Assembly (NCBI GenBank): GCA_000818945.1
Contig: KN805376.1
Location: 742,942-806,941, forward strand
DNA from: Schizochytrium sp. CCTCC M209059
Taxonomy: Eukaryota > Sar > Bigyra > Thraustochytrida > Thraustochytriidae
Length of the DNA: 64,000 nt
Reading direction: 5' to 3'
Below are positions 1-9,425 of the stretch, in pieces. The notes under the pieces were generated by a model, which was not told where the DNA came from, made no database searches, and saw nothing but the letters and a program-made list of their open reading frames with translations. The translations under genes and the position numbers were made by a program. The stretch's first letter is position 1. Every line of letters starts with the position of its first letter.

Positions 1-159
1 TCGAGCAAAGCCGCGTTCGCAACGCAGCGCAGACCAACGCGAAGCAGGACAGAGCAGAGCCGCGCGGGGCGCGCCGCTGCGCGAGCGAAAGTCGCCATAG
101 CGGAGTTTGGCCTCGGCACGCGTTCGTGGCGACGTCCCGGTGGCAGGGAACGCTGAGCC
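1..159. other. 5' leader of the WW-cyclin gene
   Basis: GC-rich stretch before the first ATG of the WW-cyclin gene. I see no independent gene, only short overlapping frames. It probably holds the 5' UTR and part of the promoter. Confidence 0.4.
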
Positions 160-2061
160 ATGCACCGAGGCTGGTGGTCGCAAACGCACGAGCAGCAGCC
201 GCAGGAGGTTGCGCTGGAGCAAGGCCAGCAGCATCTCCCGTTCGCAAATCATCAGTACGCTGAATTCCACGCGCTCGGGTCGAGTCTTGAACTGCAGCAG
301 AATGGTGCCGGAGTCCAAGTAAACGCACACCTCGCAAATGGCAACTTGCAATACCAGCAACATGAAGTTCTCCCATCGCAGCTGTACAATATGCCCAGTG
401 GCGGGGATGACCCACGACATGCAGTATGGATGCAAGTATTTGACGCGAACTCTGGCCGAATGTACTATTTTAACACCGTCACGGGCCAGACGTCGTGGTG
501 TCCACCCCCAGGTTTCCTTGTTGCAAACCCGACACATGCCTTTGTGTACCCGCAGCACGAAACAGGGGCCGTTGTGGCACCCGACCAACCTTTGCTTTCT
601 GTCGAAGATCATACACCTTCCCAACCTTCGGCGGGAACGTCATCGTGGCATAATCATGCTGCTCTTCTTGGCCACGAACCTATTCATTCAGGTGCCGTTT
701 CCGGGGTGGCATTCAGTGCAGGCACATTTTCTGGCACTTCCACGCTCTCTGCGAGCGATCAAACTGTATTGGACGCAGACGCGAGCGAAGACGCAGATGC
801 AAATACGGCACAGCGCCCGACCGTGTCGACAGAGGCAGAAGAGAGTCTTTCCGATCGCAGCTCATGCGATGGCTCTGACAATGGCTCGGTCGAGGACTCA
901 TTTGAGGGTCTGATTGACGCGAGGTGCTGGGGCCGCCCAGCCCATTTGCGAAACGTTAGCGAAGACGGCCCAGAGCTCATGGTAAGTGCCCATGCTCGCT
1001 TCCGGTCTCTGTCTTCCATCGACAAACAAAGTCTCGAGCAACTCGCAGCGTACGGGCGAAAACGTCATCCAAGGCGACATCCTTCCAGCTCATCTTCGTC
1101 TTCCTCGTCCACGACGCAGGCGTCATCGGCTTCCGAGACCAAATCCGCTACTGCAAAAGAGTCCAAAGGCCAACGCCAACGAGGCTCGAGCTTTGCTGCA
1201 GCGAATGGAGTCTCAGATAAGCGTCTATATCCCCGTTTGCGTAGCCGGTCTCTGGGCGAGGGCGACTTTGAAAGCGCTATTACGAATCCTGATGCAACCG
1301 AGGATCTCTTGTGCGTGAGTGCAGTCATTCACGCGCATATTGTCCAGTTTGTGCTTGCGTCATCGACGTACATTTCCCCACGATTTGCCATCTTCCAAGA
1401 ATCACCGAGCTCTCTTTCTCTGCCTTCTGGTGCTGACATCACGGGCGGCGGCGCCGTTCTTGCTGCGAACAGGAACGCTGACAAGTCTTGCATGCAGCAA
1501 AGTGCAGAGGTGGCTGGTCAAGGCAGGGCTGCGGGCCCGTCGGATGTGAATGCTATGCGAGGACGACATCGGCGTCGACGCAGCAGCCTGGGCATTGCCA
1601 TTCCAACACGGAACGCCATCTTTGCCTTCATACAGAACGTCTACCTGCGAGCGCAAATGGAGAAGGAGTGTATTCTCATGTCATTTGTATACTTGGAGCG
1701 TTTACTCAAGGCTACACGAGGTCAGCTTGCGCTCAACGAGTCAAACTGGAAGGGCGTCGTGCTCAGTACGATGATCTTGGCAAGCAAGGTATGGGACGAT
1801 CTATCCATGAGCAATGGTGACTTTGCAAAAATCTGCCCTTCGTTTCCCCTCAAACGAATCAATCAGATTGAGGTGTGCTTGCTAGAGGCCATGGCGTATG
1901 AGGTCCGGGTATCTTCGAGTCAGTACACAAAGTACTTTTTCCAGTTGCGCTCGATGCGCAAGGTGCTTGGCATTCCTATTATCAAGTCACAGGACGACGC
2001 ACTACCGGCTAGCCAGGCTCGTCGACGACAAGCGCGTAGAAACACAGTGTTTCACGTCTAG
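160..2061 (+). CDS. WW-domain cyclin (cyclin Y/PHO80-like)
   Basis: 633 residues starting at a true ATG and ending in TAG. Near residues 88-119 there is a WW domain: a conserved Trp, the aromatic run of GRMYYFNTVTGQTSW and the closing proline-rich PPPGF. A Ser-rich linker follows, with a homopolymeric serine run near residue 308. The C-terminal part (about 485-610) reads as a cyclin box of the cyclin Y/PHO80 type, with NAIFAFIQNVYLRAQ, a helix containing ILMSFVYLERLL, and VVLSTMILASKVWDD. Cyclins of this class activate CDKs of the PCTAIRE/Pho85 type, often at membranes; WW domains bind proline-rich or phospho-Ser/Thr-Pro ligands. The cyclin call is firm and the partner is unknown. The combination with a WW domain is unusual to me. 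The next gene is convergent. Confidence 0.8.
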   Translation: MHRGWWSQTHEQQPQEVALEQGQQHLPFANHQYAEFHALGSSLELQQNGAGVQVNAHLANGNLQYQQHEVLPSQLYNMPSGGDDPRHAVWMQVFDANSGRMYYFNTVTGQTSWCPPPGFLVANPTHAFVYPQHETGAVVAPDQPLLSVEDHTPSQPSAGTSSWHNHAALLGHEPIHSGAVSGVAFSAGTFSGTSTLSASDQTVLDADASEDADANTAQRPTVSTEAEESLSDRSSCDGSDNGSVEDSFEGLIDARCWGRPAHLRNVSEDGPELMVSAHARFRSLSSIDKQSLEQLAAYGRKRHPRRHPSSSSSSSSSTTQASSASETKSATAKESKGQRQRGSSFAAANGVSDKRLYPRLRSRSLGEGDFESAITNPDATEDLLCVSAVIHAHIVQFVLASSTYISPRFAIFQESPSSLSLPSGADITGGGAVLAANRNADKSCMQQSAEVAGQGRAAGPSDVNAMRGRHRRRRSSLGIAIPTRNAIFAFIQNVYLRAQMEKECILMSFVYLERLLKATRGQLALNESNWKGVVLSTMILASKVWDDLSMSNGDFAKICPSFPLKRINQIEVCLLEAMAYEVRVSSSQYTKYFFQLRSMRKVLGIPIIKSQDDALPASQARRRQARRNTVFHV

Positions 2062-2530
2062 AAGGGATTCTCGTGCACGCTCAATGCATCTCCCGCCCCT
2101 CCAAATTTTACTTTGGAAATGACAAGGGAGGGAAACAGCAATGGAGGAGTGATGTGGTCTTGTTGATTGCCGTCTTTGTCCGTGAACCAAGGAAAGAGTC
2201 TAGGTACGGGCAGCAATCTCGCAAAAAGTCATGCATGGATGAAGCTGCCTATTCTTTTACACATTTCTGGAGGGCGAAGCGCAACTCGCATGTGATCATA
2301 ATTTCCTTGTACAATTTACACACCTTTTGGGATTTCCCTCTTTGGGGGGATAAGATTTCGGGGAAAGGGGAAGTGGTATAACCCATTTTTCTCCCATCTT
2401 TTCCTTTTTCTTTTTCTTTTCCTTTTCCTCTTATTTTTTTAACTTTTTCCAAACTTGCAGAGCAAGCCGGATGGAGTATCTCATGTGACAGATTGTAATA
2501 GTTTACACGTTTCCGTAGACAATTGGTGTT
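2062..2530. other. convergent 3' intergenic region
   Basis: Space between two converging stop codons. It contains an almost pure pyrimidine tract at about 2390-2440 (T-rich with C) and otherwise AT-richer sequence than the coding DNA. No gene is supported; it presumably holds the two 3' UTRs. Confidence 0.5.
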
Positions 2531-3023
2531 TCAACGTGACGTGGTGTGACCTTCTTGGGCCATAATGCGGCGGAGCAGCTCTTGGTGCGAAAGTGGCTTC
2601 GGGTTGGAGCCGTCTCCAGCTGAAGGTCGGCTCCCGCTTGCTCTGAGGCCGGAGTCATCTCCGTCTTCGTCCTCGTCGTCTTCATCAGACCAGCCTCCGC
2701 CCGATGAGGTGGCGACTGACGGCAGTCGCTGCAAATGATAGATTTGAGCTTGGATTGCCTGCTGCTGAAGTGCTTGCTGCTGCTTGTAGTAAGCAGTCTC
2801 AGTGGGCTTCTGCCGTGTAGCAATCGAATAGAGAAGCAAGAGCTCTGAGACACGCTGCTCAATGACTCCGATGTATTGCAGCAAGTTCTTTTCGGTGATC
2901 TCATACTTTTTCATCGAGATCGTCTCTGCCTCGGCCGCAGCACGTTCCGATTCCGGTGACTTGTAACGCCGCTTGTTGCGCGGCTTGGCGCAATCAGTGC
3001 CGCTATGCTGTTGTTGTTGTTGC

Positions 3024-3058
<35 letters not shown>

Positions 3059-5191
3059 CTGCTGCTGTTGCTGCTGTTGCTGCTGTTGCTGCTGTTGCTG
3101 CTGTTGCTGCTGTTGCTGTTGCTGCTGCTGCTGCTGCTGCCCTGGAACAGAAAAGGATGCATGCGCCCCATTGTGAATGACAAAGTTATCAATGAGCTTG
3201 GTGTCGCACCCAATGCGGACAAAGAGAGAGGCTACAGAAGCTTTGACGCGGTCCACAAGTCTGGAAGCCTGCGTACCAGTCTCTTCATGACGCACAGTTC
3301 GCCGCTGTAAGGTTTGCAGACGCTCGTCAAGCTGGCGCAAAATTGATCGCCCTTGACTCGTATCCCCGTCCTTGCCCTTGAAGCGCTCAATTTCCTCGCG
3401 TTCCATTTCTACGCTACTCTCCAGCTCCTCAATCTGCTCACTGAGGAGATTCACGTGAGTGAAAAGGCGAAAAATCTCCTCTTCGCGGTGCAAAAACACC
3501 TCGACCATTTCCGCGGGCGAGTCAATGCCTGATTTAGCCTTGATCAGCTCAAAGCCCTGCTCCAACGAGTTTGCCTTTCCTTCCAGTGTGTGCAGGGCGA
3601 CCTGGCCGCGAGCAATCTGCCACCTGCTCTGCTGAATGTTCGTCTTGAGTGCTTTTTCTTCATTGACGGTTAAATTGCCGGCGAGAGCCAAGTCATTTAG
3701 GGAGTCTGAGTGCAAAAGCTTGCTATGCAGGCCTCCAGCCAATGTCTGGCGCAGCTTGGTCTCGTGCGAACAGCGCCGACGGGCGTGCTGCGTCGAGTCA
3801 CGAGACTTGTCGGAAGAATACTGGTTCGATTCTTTTCCATCGCCAGAACCAAAGCGATGACTCCGTCCGCCCGAACCTTGCACCTCGCCTTGTTGTTGAT
3901 TGTGCTTTAGAAGTACGGACCCAAAGGGAGACAGCTGCATGATCGCCTTCTTGGCCTCTTCTTGCCTTTGCCTCTCCTCCTCTGCGACTCGAACCTCTTG
4001 TTTTTTGCGCTCTGACCAGAGACGCTCGCGCTCTTTTTCTGTCTTGGCGTTGACAAAGATGCTCAGCACATCCCACTCTTCCTTGAGCTCGCCGACGATT
4101 GCTGAAGACTTCTCCGCAATATCCTTTGCCTGAAGACGCAGCGCCTCTTCGCGCTCTCGCGCGGCAGCAACTTGCTGTAATATATCCTTTTGCGCTTCCT
4201 CAAGCTGCATACGCACGTCTGCAAGCTCGCGCTGCAAAGCAAAGTCATCGAGCTGCTGCAAACGAAGCTCGTTGATTTGCTCGCGCAGAACGGTGTCGCG
4301 TGTGGCGGCCTCGTTGAGCCTCGTGTGGAGGGCATCGAGCCGCACAATATATCCTTCGCGCTTTGGCATGCCACGACGCATGCCGCGGTCACTCTTTAAA
4401 AGCACCCCCAGACGCTTGCGCGCTTGCTCGACTTTTCGTTCGAGATCGGCAGCTTGCTCGTTTTGGCGCTCAAGAATTCGCTTCTGTCGCTCCACCTTTC
4501 GCGTCATTTCGTTGCTCTCTTCTGTAATGCGAAGAAGTAACTTAATACCACGCCCTGACGCAGTTTGGCCGCTATCTCCTGAATTTGCGGTTGCAGCGCC
4601 TCCGGACGTATCCTCTTGAGTTGTGGGTGTATCAGCGCCCCGCTTCTTTTCGACGAGCTTTGAGATCATCTCCGAGGTCTTGCTTCGGGTCGCGCGGTCC
4701 ATGATGGAAGGCCGGTCTGCCAGCGCCTTGGCAAAAGGATTGGGTTTAAGTCTTCTTCGTCGTGCAGGGGACGTCAATGCTGCAGACGTCGATCTCGATG
4801 AGGAAGGAATCTGCCGCTTCTTCTTTCGTTTGGGTCTCTTGGCATCGCTGGTGCTCGAGGTCTTTGGACGCATGCGCTTTCCATCAAGATCCGGGCGCCA
4901 TAGCTTGTCTTTGGATTGGCTGCTGCCTGGAGCTGCAGTTGCCGCGCGCATGGCATTCGCAGATGATGTCGACGACGATTTCGGCTTGAGAGAGACCCGC
5001 GAGACACGACTTGGGACGAAAGCTGACGCCACCGTCGTCCCTCGAGATCTGCCGACAAGGCTAGCATCTCGGATCTCACCTGTGGCAGAGTCTTTCCTGG
5101 CCGGCGCCGTCGCGTCGCCTGTCGCTGCGCCGTTCACCGCTGCAGCGTGGACGAGGCTCGCCATGCCCGCGGGGCTGCTTTTCCCAAACAT
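2531..5191 (-). CDS. coiled-coil protein resembling outer-dynein-arm docking complex subunit (CCDC63/ODAD1 type)
   Basis: 886 residues from the ATG at 5191. The open frame continues upstream only to a TTG, so I did not use that extension. The first ~200 residues are basic and Ser/Thr-rich. From about residue 215 the protein is mostly heptad-like coiled coil (for example LREQINELRLQQLDDF). The segment around SGIDSPAEMVEVFLHREEEI, followed by IFRLFTHVNLLSEQIEEL, resembles the conserved block of ODA docking proteins (DC2/CCDC63/CCDC114), which tether outer dynein arms to axonemal doublets. A near-pure polyglutamine run lies at about residues 684-728. A late helix, LLQYIGVIEQRVSELLLLYS, also fits that family. 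The TGA stop shows UGA works as a terminator here. The upstream neighbour is divergent. Other long coiled-coil families remain possible. Confidence 0.6.
3009..3139 (-). repeat. CAG/CAA repeat encoding polyglutamine
   Basis: About 130 bases of mixed CAG and CAA codons (read on the minus strand) inside the docking-complex-like gene, encoding roughly 44 glutamines broken by one proline. The CAG/CAA mixture argues for selection on the amino acid rather than pure slippage. Open frames on the other strand through this tract are shadows. Confidence 0.9.
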
Positions 5192-5338
5192 CTTGCTCTG
5201 CAGACCTGCCTCGCCTCGCGCGTCCGCAGTCGCACAAGCAAATACGCAAGCGAGCGAGCGCGCTCGCGGCGCCGTGTCCGGACTGGCGTCGCCTTCGAAG
5301 CGATGCTTCAAAGGCCGCTCGAGCCCTCTCAAGGGAGG

Positions 5339-5550
5339 GAGAGAGAGAGAGAGAGAGAGAGATTGATCGACTCGGGCTCAGATTTGGATCATCATTTTCA
5401 TCATCATCATCATTATCATCAATTATAAGGAGGATTCACCGTTCTCTTCAACGGACATCTTGGATGGAGATGAGGGCGAGATGAGGGCGAGACAAGACAG
5501 GACAAGACAAGACAAGACAAGACAAGACAAGACAAGACAAGACAAGACAA
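5339..5550. repeat. microsatellite cluster: (GA)n, (CAT)n, (GACAA)n
   Basis: Three different simple repeats in the divergent intergenic region: a (GA)n run at 5339-5362, a CAT-rich run at 5389-5420 and about eleven copies of GACAA at 5491-5550. They lie between the start codons of two divergent genes and so probably fall in promoter or 5' UTR sequence. Confidence 0.9.
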
Positions 5551-5593
5551 CATGCTTGAGCGTATTTGTTAGGCAGGCACGTTCGCACGATCG

Positions 5594-5725
5594 CTTGATT
5601 GATCGATCGATCGATCGATTGATTGATCGATTGATTGATCGATTGATTGATCGATTGATTGATCGATTGATTGATCGATTGGTCGATCGCGAGGCCGATC
5701 GATTGGTCGATCGTGAGGCCGATTG
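5594..5725. repeat. GATC-rich tandem repeat (GATCGATTGATT)n
   Basis: About 130 bases built from the 12-base unit GATCGATTGATT and its GATC-rich variants. The unit contains the self-complementary GATC, so the array can fold on itself. It ends about 40 bases before the ATG at 5764. Open frames through it (Arg/Ser/Ile/Asp repeats) are artefacts. Confidence 0.9.
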
Positions 5726-5763
5726 GTGTTTAAAATAGCGCAGACGCTGACGCGCTCTGCGCA

Positions 5764-7854
5764 ATGGTCATTCTGCAGTCGGTTGAGGCCCAATTGCAAG
5801 GACTTGATGACCTGCTCAAGGGACTTACGGACAACCTCGCAACCAGCAAAGACCGCGAGGTGCAGAAGACAGCACTGCACAAAGGCGCTCGAGCGAAAAA
5901 AAGCTCGCTTGAGAAACATGTTGCTCACCCACGCGCTCGAAAGGGCAGTGATGCGCGAGGCAGCCAAAATACATTGAAGAAACTCCAGGGTGCATCTAAT
6001 ATGGCTCGCCGAGAGCATAACGTACCTGCTCAACCAATTAAAAGTGCAAAAAGCGCAAGAAGCGAAGCGAATCCATTGGAAGATCTCAATGCTGAAGCTG
6101 TCCAGCATGACGATGCTCGAAAGCTTACTTGTGATGCCGGTGCCAACGTTGAAGTGAGCGTTCAAGACGATGATTTACTAGCTCGTGCGAGAGAATTTGT
6201 GCGCCAAGCAAATGCGCTCTTCCCTGACTCCAAAAAGGTGGACGACGTCACGGACACGGTGCCATCTGCAACAAAAGAGAGCGCTGTGCATCCTGAAAAA
6301 GAAGATGAGACGCCAGATCTTGACGAAGAGTCGATCGCCAGTGATGATTCGCTTTGTACGCCTCGCGCTGCCAAGCCTCCGAAAACATACATGTGGGTCC
6401 CACTTGCGCGAGGAGGCATGACAGCCCGCGGATCAGATTCGATTTATTTCCAGTCAGACATATGCGAGCCCAATGCCTTCACCGAAACGGTTGCCCAGGA
6501 CATTCTTGTTTGTGGACACGTGTACCGTGTTACCTCAGTTGAAAGGGTATCATCCGGTGGGGTCAAGGTGATTCTGACGTCTGCAATTATCAGTGCAGCC
6601 CGGCAGCGCGACAAAGACAACGAAGGATTCGTCAAGGTGTTTGCCAAGATGTGCCATCACAAGCTTACCACGGAGCAAAAACGGCGGGCGCGCCTTTGCG
6701 GGAAGGGCCACGTCTACGGCCTCATTCAAGCATCAAGTCGGTCCTCGCGAGGACGAGAGGCAACAGAACGCAAACTCATGGCAGCCGAGGAAGCGAGCCA
6801 GCGGCAGCGAGCGGCTGAAGACCAGCGAAAGCAAGCCTTGGAAGTGAAAGCTGCGGAGCTCCGCGCGCGAACTAAAGCTCGATTGCAGAAGCAAGCGAGA
6901 GAGCGTCGCGCTGCTGAAAAAGCGAAACAAGAAGCGGAAGCTATGGAAGCTGTGGAACGCGTTAAGCAAGAATCCAGAGTTCAGGACGAGCTTGTTCGGG
7001 CCGCCGAGCTGAGTCGCAAACGAATTGCCCAGCATCGACTTCGGGAAAAAAGGAAACAAAGTCTCGCAGAAACGCAAGAGAAAGTGAAAGCTACGAATGT
7101 TGAGGTTTCTTCCACCAGCCGGACTGAAACACCCGATCTCGTTCGCAAATCGCGCGAGAGGGTTCGCCTACGCAAAGAGTCCCTTCGTGCCGCACAGGCT
7201 GCGCTTCAAGCGGAGGAAGAACCAACATCGGGCCGAAGCTGTGGCGAAACTGCAAAAATGCGACTCACTGAGGAAGAAATGCGCCGCGCTACACGAGAGC
7301 GCAGGGAGCGTTTTATCAAGGTTGCGCGGAGTGTACGAGAGGAAGAAGAGGCAAAATACGCTCGAGCCAGCAAGATGACCAAACCAAGGCCAAACACCAC
7401 ACTAGGCTCCACATTGGCAAATCGAGTGCAGGTGAAAATTCTGCCTTCACCACGAAAAACGAGGTTTCCGCCATTGACCTCAAATACTTTGTTCAAGCCG
7501 GCTCTGGCAAGGGCTTCTACAACAACATATAACAGGCACGGTGAAAAACCTGTTGAAAGCAATAATCGCATGAACAAAAACAACAACAATAGCAACAATA
7601 ATAACGATGGTCTCAGCGACGACGAGGATGAAGGGCATATGTACGAGTCCAGCGTTCACTTCACGGTGCGCGAGGTCAACAGTGGTCGAGCGGCTCGCTC
7701 CGCGGGTGATGCGCCAGCAACAGCAATATCAATATTGCCGTCCTCACCAGCAGCAGCAACAACAGCATCAACGTCGACAAGACGAATGAATACGAAGGAA
7801 ACGCCTCCGTCCTTTGCGCAAACGAACCGTCGCGGGTCGTACCTTTTTCATTGA
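5764..7854 (+). CDS. hypothetical charged coiled-coil protein
   Basis: 696 residues from an ATG to TGA; I do not recognise the family. Residues 1-215 are acidic to mixed and low in complexity. A more globular, strand-rich stretch follows (about 218-285) with MWVPLARGGMTARG and ILVCGHVYRVTSVERV. A long Glu/Lys/Arg/Ala-rich helix (about 325-550) is probably a single coiled coil. The tail is Ser/Thr-rich with an asparagine run (NKNNNNSNNNN) near residue 602 and an acidic DDEDE patch. It shares a roughly 570-bp divergent upstream region with the docking-complex-like gene, so co-expression in a ciliated stage is conceivable but only inferred from position. It converges with the GAF gene, with 44 bp between stop codons. 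Confidence 0.65.
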   Translation: MVILQSVEAQLQGLDDLLKGLTDNLATSKDREVQKTALHKGARAKKSSLEKHVAHPRARKGSDARGSQNTLKKLQGASNMARREHNVPAQPIKSAKSARSEANPLEDLNAEAVQHDDARKLTCDAGANVEVSVQDDDLLARAREFVRQANALFPDSKKVDDVTDTVPSATKESAVHPEKEDETPDLDEESIASDDSLCTPRAAKPPKTYMWVPLARGGMTARGSDSIYFQSDICEPNAFTETVAQDILVCGHVYRVTSVERVSSGGVKVILTSAIISAARQRDKDNEGFVKVFAKMCHHKLTTEQKRRARLCGKGHVYGLIQASSRSSRGREATERKLMAAEEASQRQRAAEDQRKQALEVKAAELRARTKARLQKQARERRAAEKAKQEAEAMEAVERVKQESRVQDELVRAAELSRKRIAQHRLREKRKQSLAETQEKVKATNVEVSSTSRTETPDLVRKSRERVRLRKESLRAAQAALQAEEEPTSGRSCGETAKMRLTEEEMRRATRERRERFIKVARSVREEEEAKYARASKMTKPRPNTTLGSTLANRVQVKILPSPRKTRFPPLTSNTLFKPALARASTTTYNRHGEKPVESNNRMNKNNNNSNNNNDGLSDDEDEGHMYESSVHFTVREVNSGRAARSAGDAPATAISILPSSPAAATTASTSTRRMNTKETPPSFAQTNRRGSYLFH

Positions 7855-7898
7855 GAAATAAATCAACATAGATTTGCTCTGCTCATCGCTCTCTTAAC

Positions 7899-9425
7899 TT
7901 ATTCGTCGCCTTCGCCCTCTTCCCCTTCCTCAATAAGCTCCTGATGCTGGATTTTAGATGAGGGCCCACGCGCGATTGTTTTGCCAGCGAACTCAGTTGA
8001 TGCTTCCTGTGCATGTGCTTGGTAGAGCTGGGACTGCGCCAGCACAGGGCCTGCAATCATGAGAAAGGACCTCATGACGCTGACATCGTCTTCGTTAAAA
8101 ACGCCATAGAGTTTGTTAATGAGCTGAATGACGCCAACGACGGTGCCATCATTGTCCTGACATGGCATGCAAAGGATGGTTTTTGTTTTGAATCCACTCT
8201 TCTTGTCAACCTCCTGGTTGAAGCGCGGATCTTCATATGCGTCGGGAATGTTGATGATTTCATTGTTGACGCAGCATTCCCCGGCAATTCCCTTGTCCAT
8301 TGGCATGCGTAGGTTGACTTCACCTTGTAAAGACATGAGTTCCTTGGCAGTTTTGTCGAGGAGAAACATGGTACAACGATCTGCTTCGACGAGTTCGTGG
8401 GCTCGCTGGGTAATTGTAAAGAGGAGAGAGTTCACGCCTAGGTTGCTGTGCATAGCTTGAATGATGTCGAGAAGCGACTGCACCTTTCTCTGCGATGATG
8501 CCATGTTTTGGTACAAACTCGCATTATTGAGCGCAATCCCAGCCTGCGCGGCAAGAATCCCCACCATTTCTTCGTCAATATCTGAAAAGGGCACGTACTT
8601 CTCATCTTTGCCATTTCCATCCTTGGTCTCGGACTCGTAATTTTCCAAGCCGGCTTGGTACTGCTTTGTGCTTTCTGGAAAGCGATTAATGGCCTGAAGA
8701 ACCCCGACCACCTTGCTGTCGGCATCCTGGACAGGGACGGCGAGGATGGATTTAGTCCTGTAGCCAGTGTTGGCATCATGCTCACTGTTGAAGCGCGAGT
8801 CGTCATAGGCGTCGGAAATATTGCAACGCACGCCCGTGGCGGCGACAGAGCCTGCTACGCCCTGCCCGATCGGGAGACGAATGCTCTTTGCGCCCTTGGC
8901 AACCATAAGTTGAAGCTCTCTTGATCCCTCGTCCAACGTGAACAGCGAAGCGCGATCACAGTGCAAAAGTTCGCACGTTTCCTTGATGATGACTTCAGTG
9001 GCATCATACGGATCAAGCTGCCCGGCAATGGCGCGAGAGGAAGCAATCGCCTGCTCAAGGGTTTCGAGCCGCTTCTTAATGGCAATCGTGTCAGAAAGCG
9101 TCCCGGGTCTCCGAGGTGCTTTCCGGGGATGAATTTCCCCGTCCTCGTCAGCGGATGCCGACGCTTCTTTGTAGCAATCCTTGGCATATTGCACGCAGTC
9201 TGCAGGCGAGTATGGTTTGCCTTCACGGGCTTGCACTTTTTCGTCGAGGACGTCGCGCAAGAACGCTACCGGGTCTTTCGGCCTGTTAAGGATCACTTCT
9301 GCTGTCAGGTACTCCACGAGCACCTTAAAGTTGTGTCGGCCCAGGTAAGCGGAGGACGCTTCGAGCTCGTTGGCCTTGCTCACCCCGCCCTGGCCCGGGG
9401 TCTCCTCTGTCGTCGTCGCCGCCAT
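7899..9425 (-). CDS. RIIa-like docking domain plus tandem GAF protein, candidate cyclic-nucleotide sensor
   Basis: 508 residues from an ATG. Residues ~27-65 (with FKVLVEYLTAEVILNRPKDP) resemble the RIIa/DPY-30-type dimerisation-docking helices found in PKA regulatory subunits and several axonemal proteins. Two GAF domains follow, at about 135-300 and 315-475. The first has the LLHCDRASLFTLDE entry strand and the second has ADRCTMFLLDKTAKEL. Both have the GxAG loop (QGVAGSV, KGIAGECC). NKFDE-like elements appear as INR...FSDIDEE in GAF-A and INK...FNEDDV in GAF-B; intact NKFDE motifs mark cGMP/cAMP-binding GAFs of phosphodiesterases. No phosphodiesterase, cyclase or kinase domain follows: the protein ends after an acidic Glu/Gly tail. 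Closest relatives are probably annotated as PDE-like, but catalysis is not expected. Confidence 0.75.
   Translation of the reverse strand: MAATTTEETPGQGGVSKANELEASSAYLGRHNFKVLVEYLTAEVILNRPKDPVAFLRDVLDEKVQAREGKPYSPADCVQYAKDCYKEASASADEDGEIHPRKAPRRPGTLSDTIAIKKRLETLEQAIASSRAIAGQLDPYDATEVIIKETCELLHCDRASLFTLDEGSRELQLMVAKGAKSIRLPIGQGVAGSVAATGVRCNISDAYDDSRFNSEHDANTGYRTKSILAVPVQDADSKVVGVLQAINRFPESTKQYQAGLENYESETKDGNGKDEKYVPFSDIDEEMVGILAAQAGIALNNASLYQNMASSQRKVQSLLDIIQAMHSNLGVNSLLFTITQRAHELVEADRCTMFLLDKTAKELMSLQGEVNLRMPMDKGIAGECCVNNEIINIPDAYEDPRFNQEVDKKSGFKTKTILCMPCQDNDGTVVGVIQLINKLYGVFNEDDVSVMRSFLMIAGPVLAQSQLYQAHAQEASTEFAGKTIARGPSSKIQHQELIEEGEEGEGDE

Noticed and set aside
2956..3310. Poly-Ala, poly-Cys and poly-Leu frames opposite the CAG tract
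   Set aside because: Trivial alternative readings of the polyglutamine repeat.
5491..5725. CRISPR-like array
   Set aside because: The units are contiguous microsatellites with no unique spacers, and the genome is eukaryotic.
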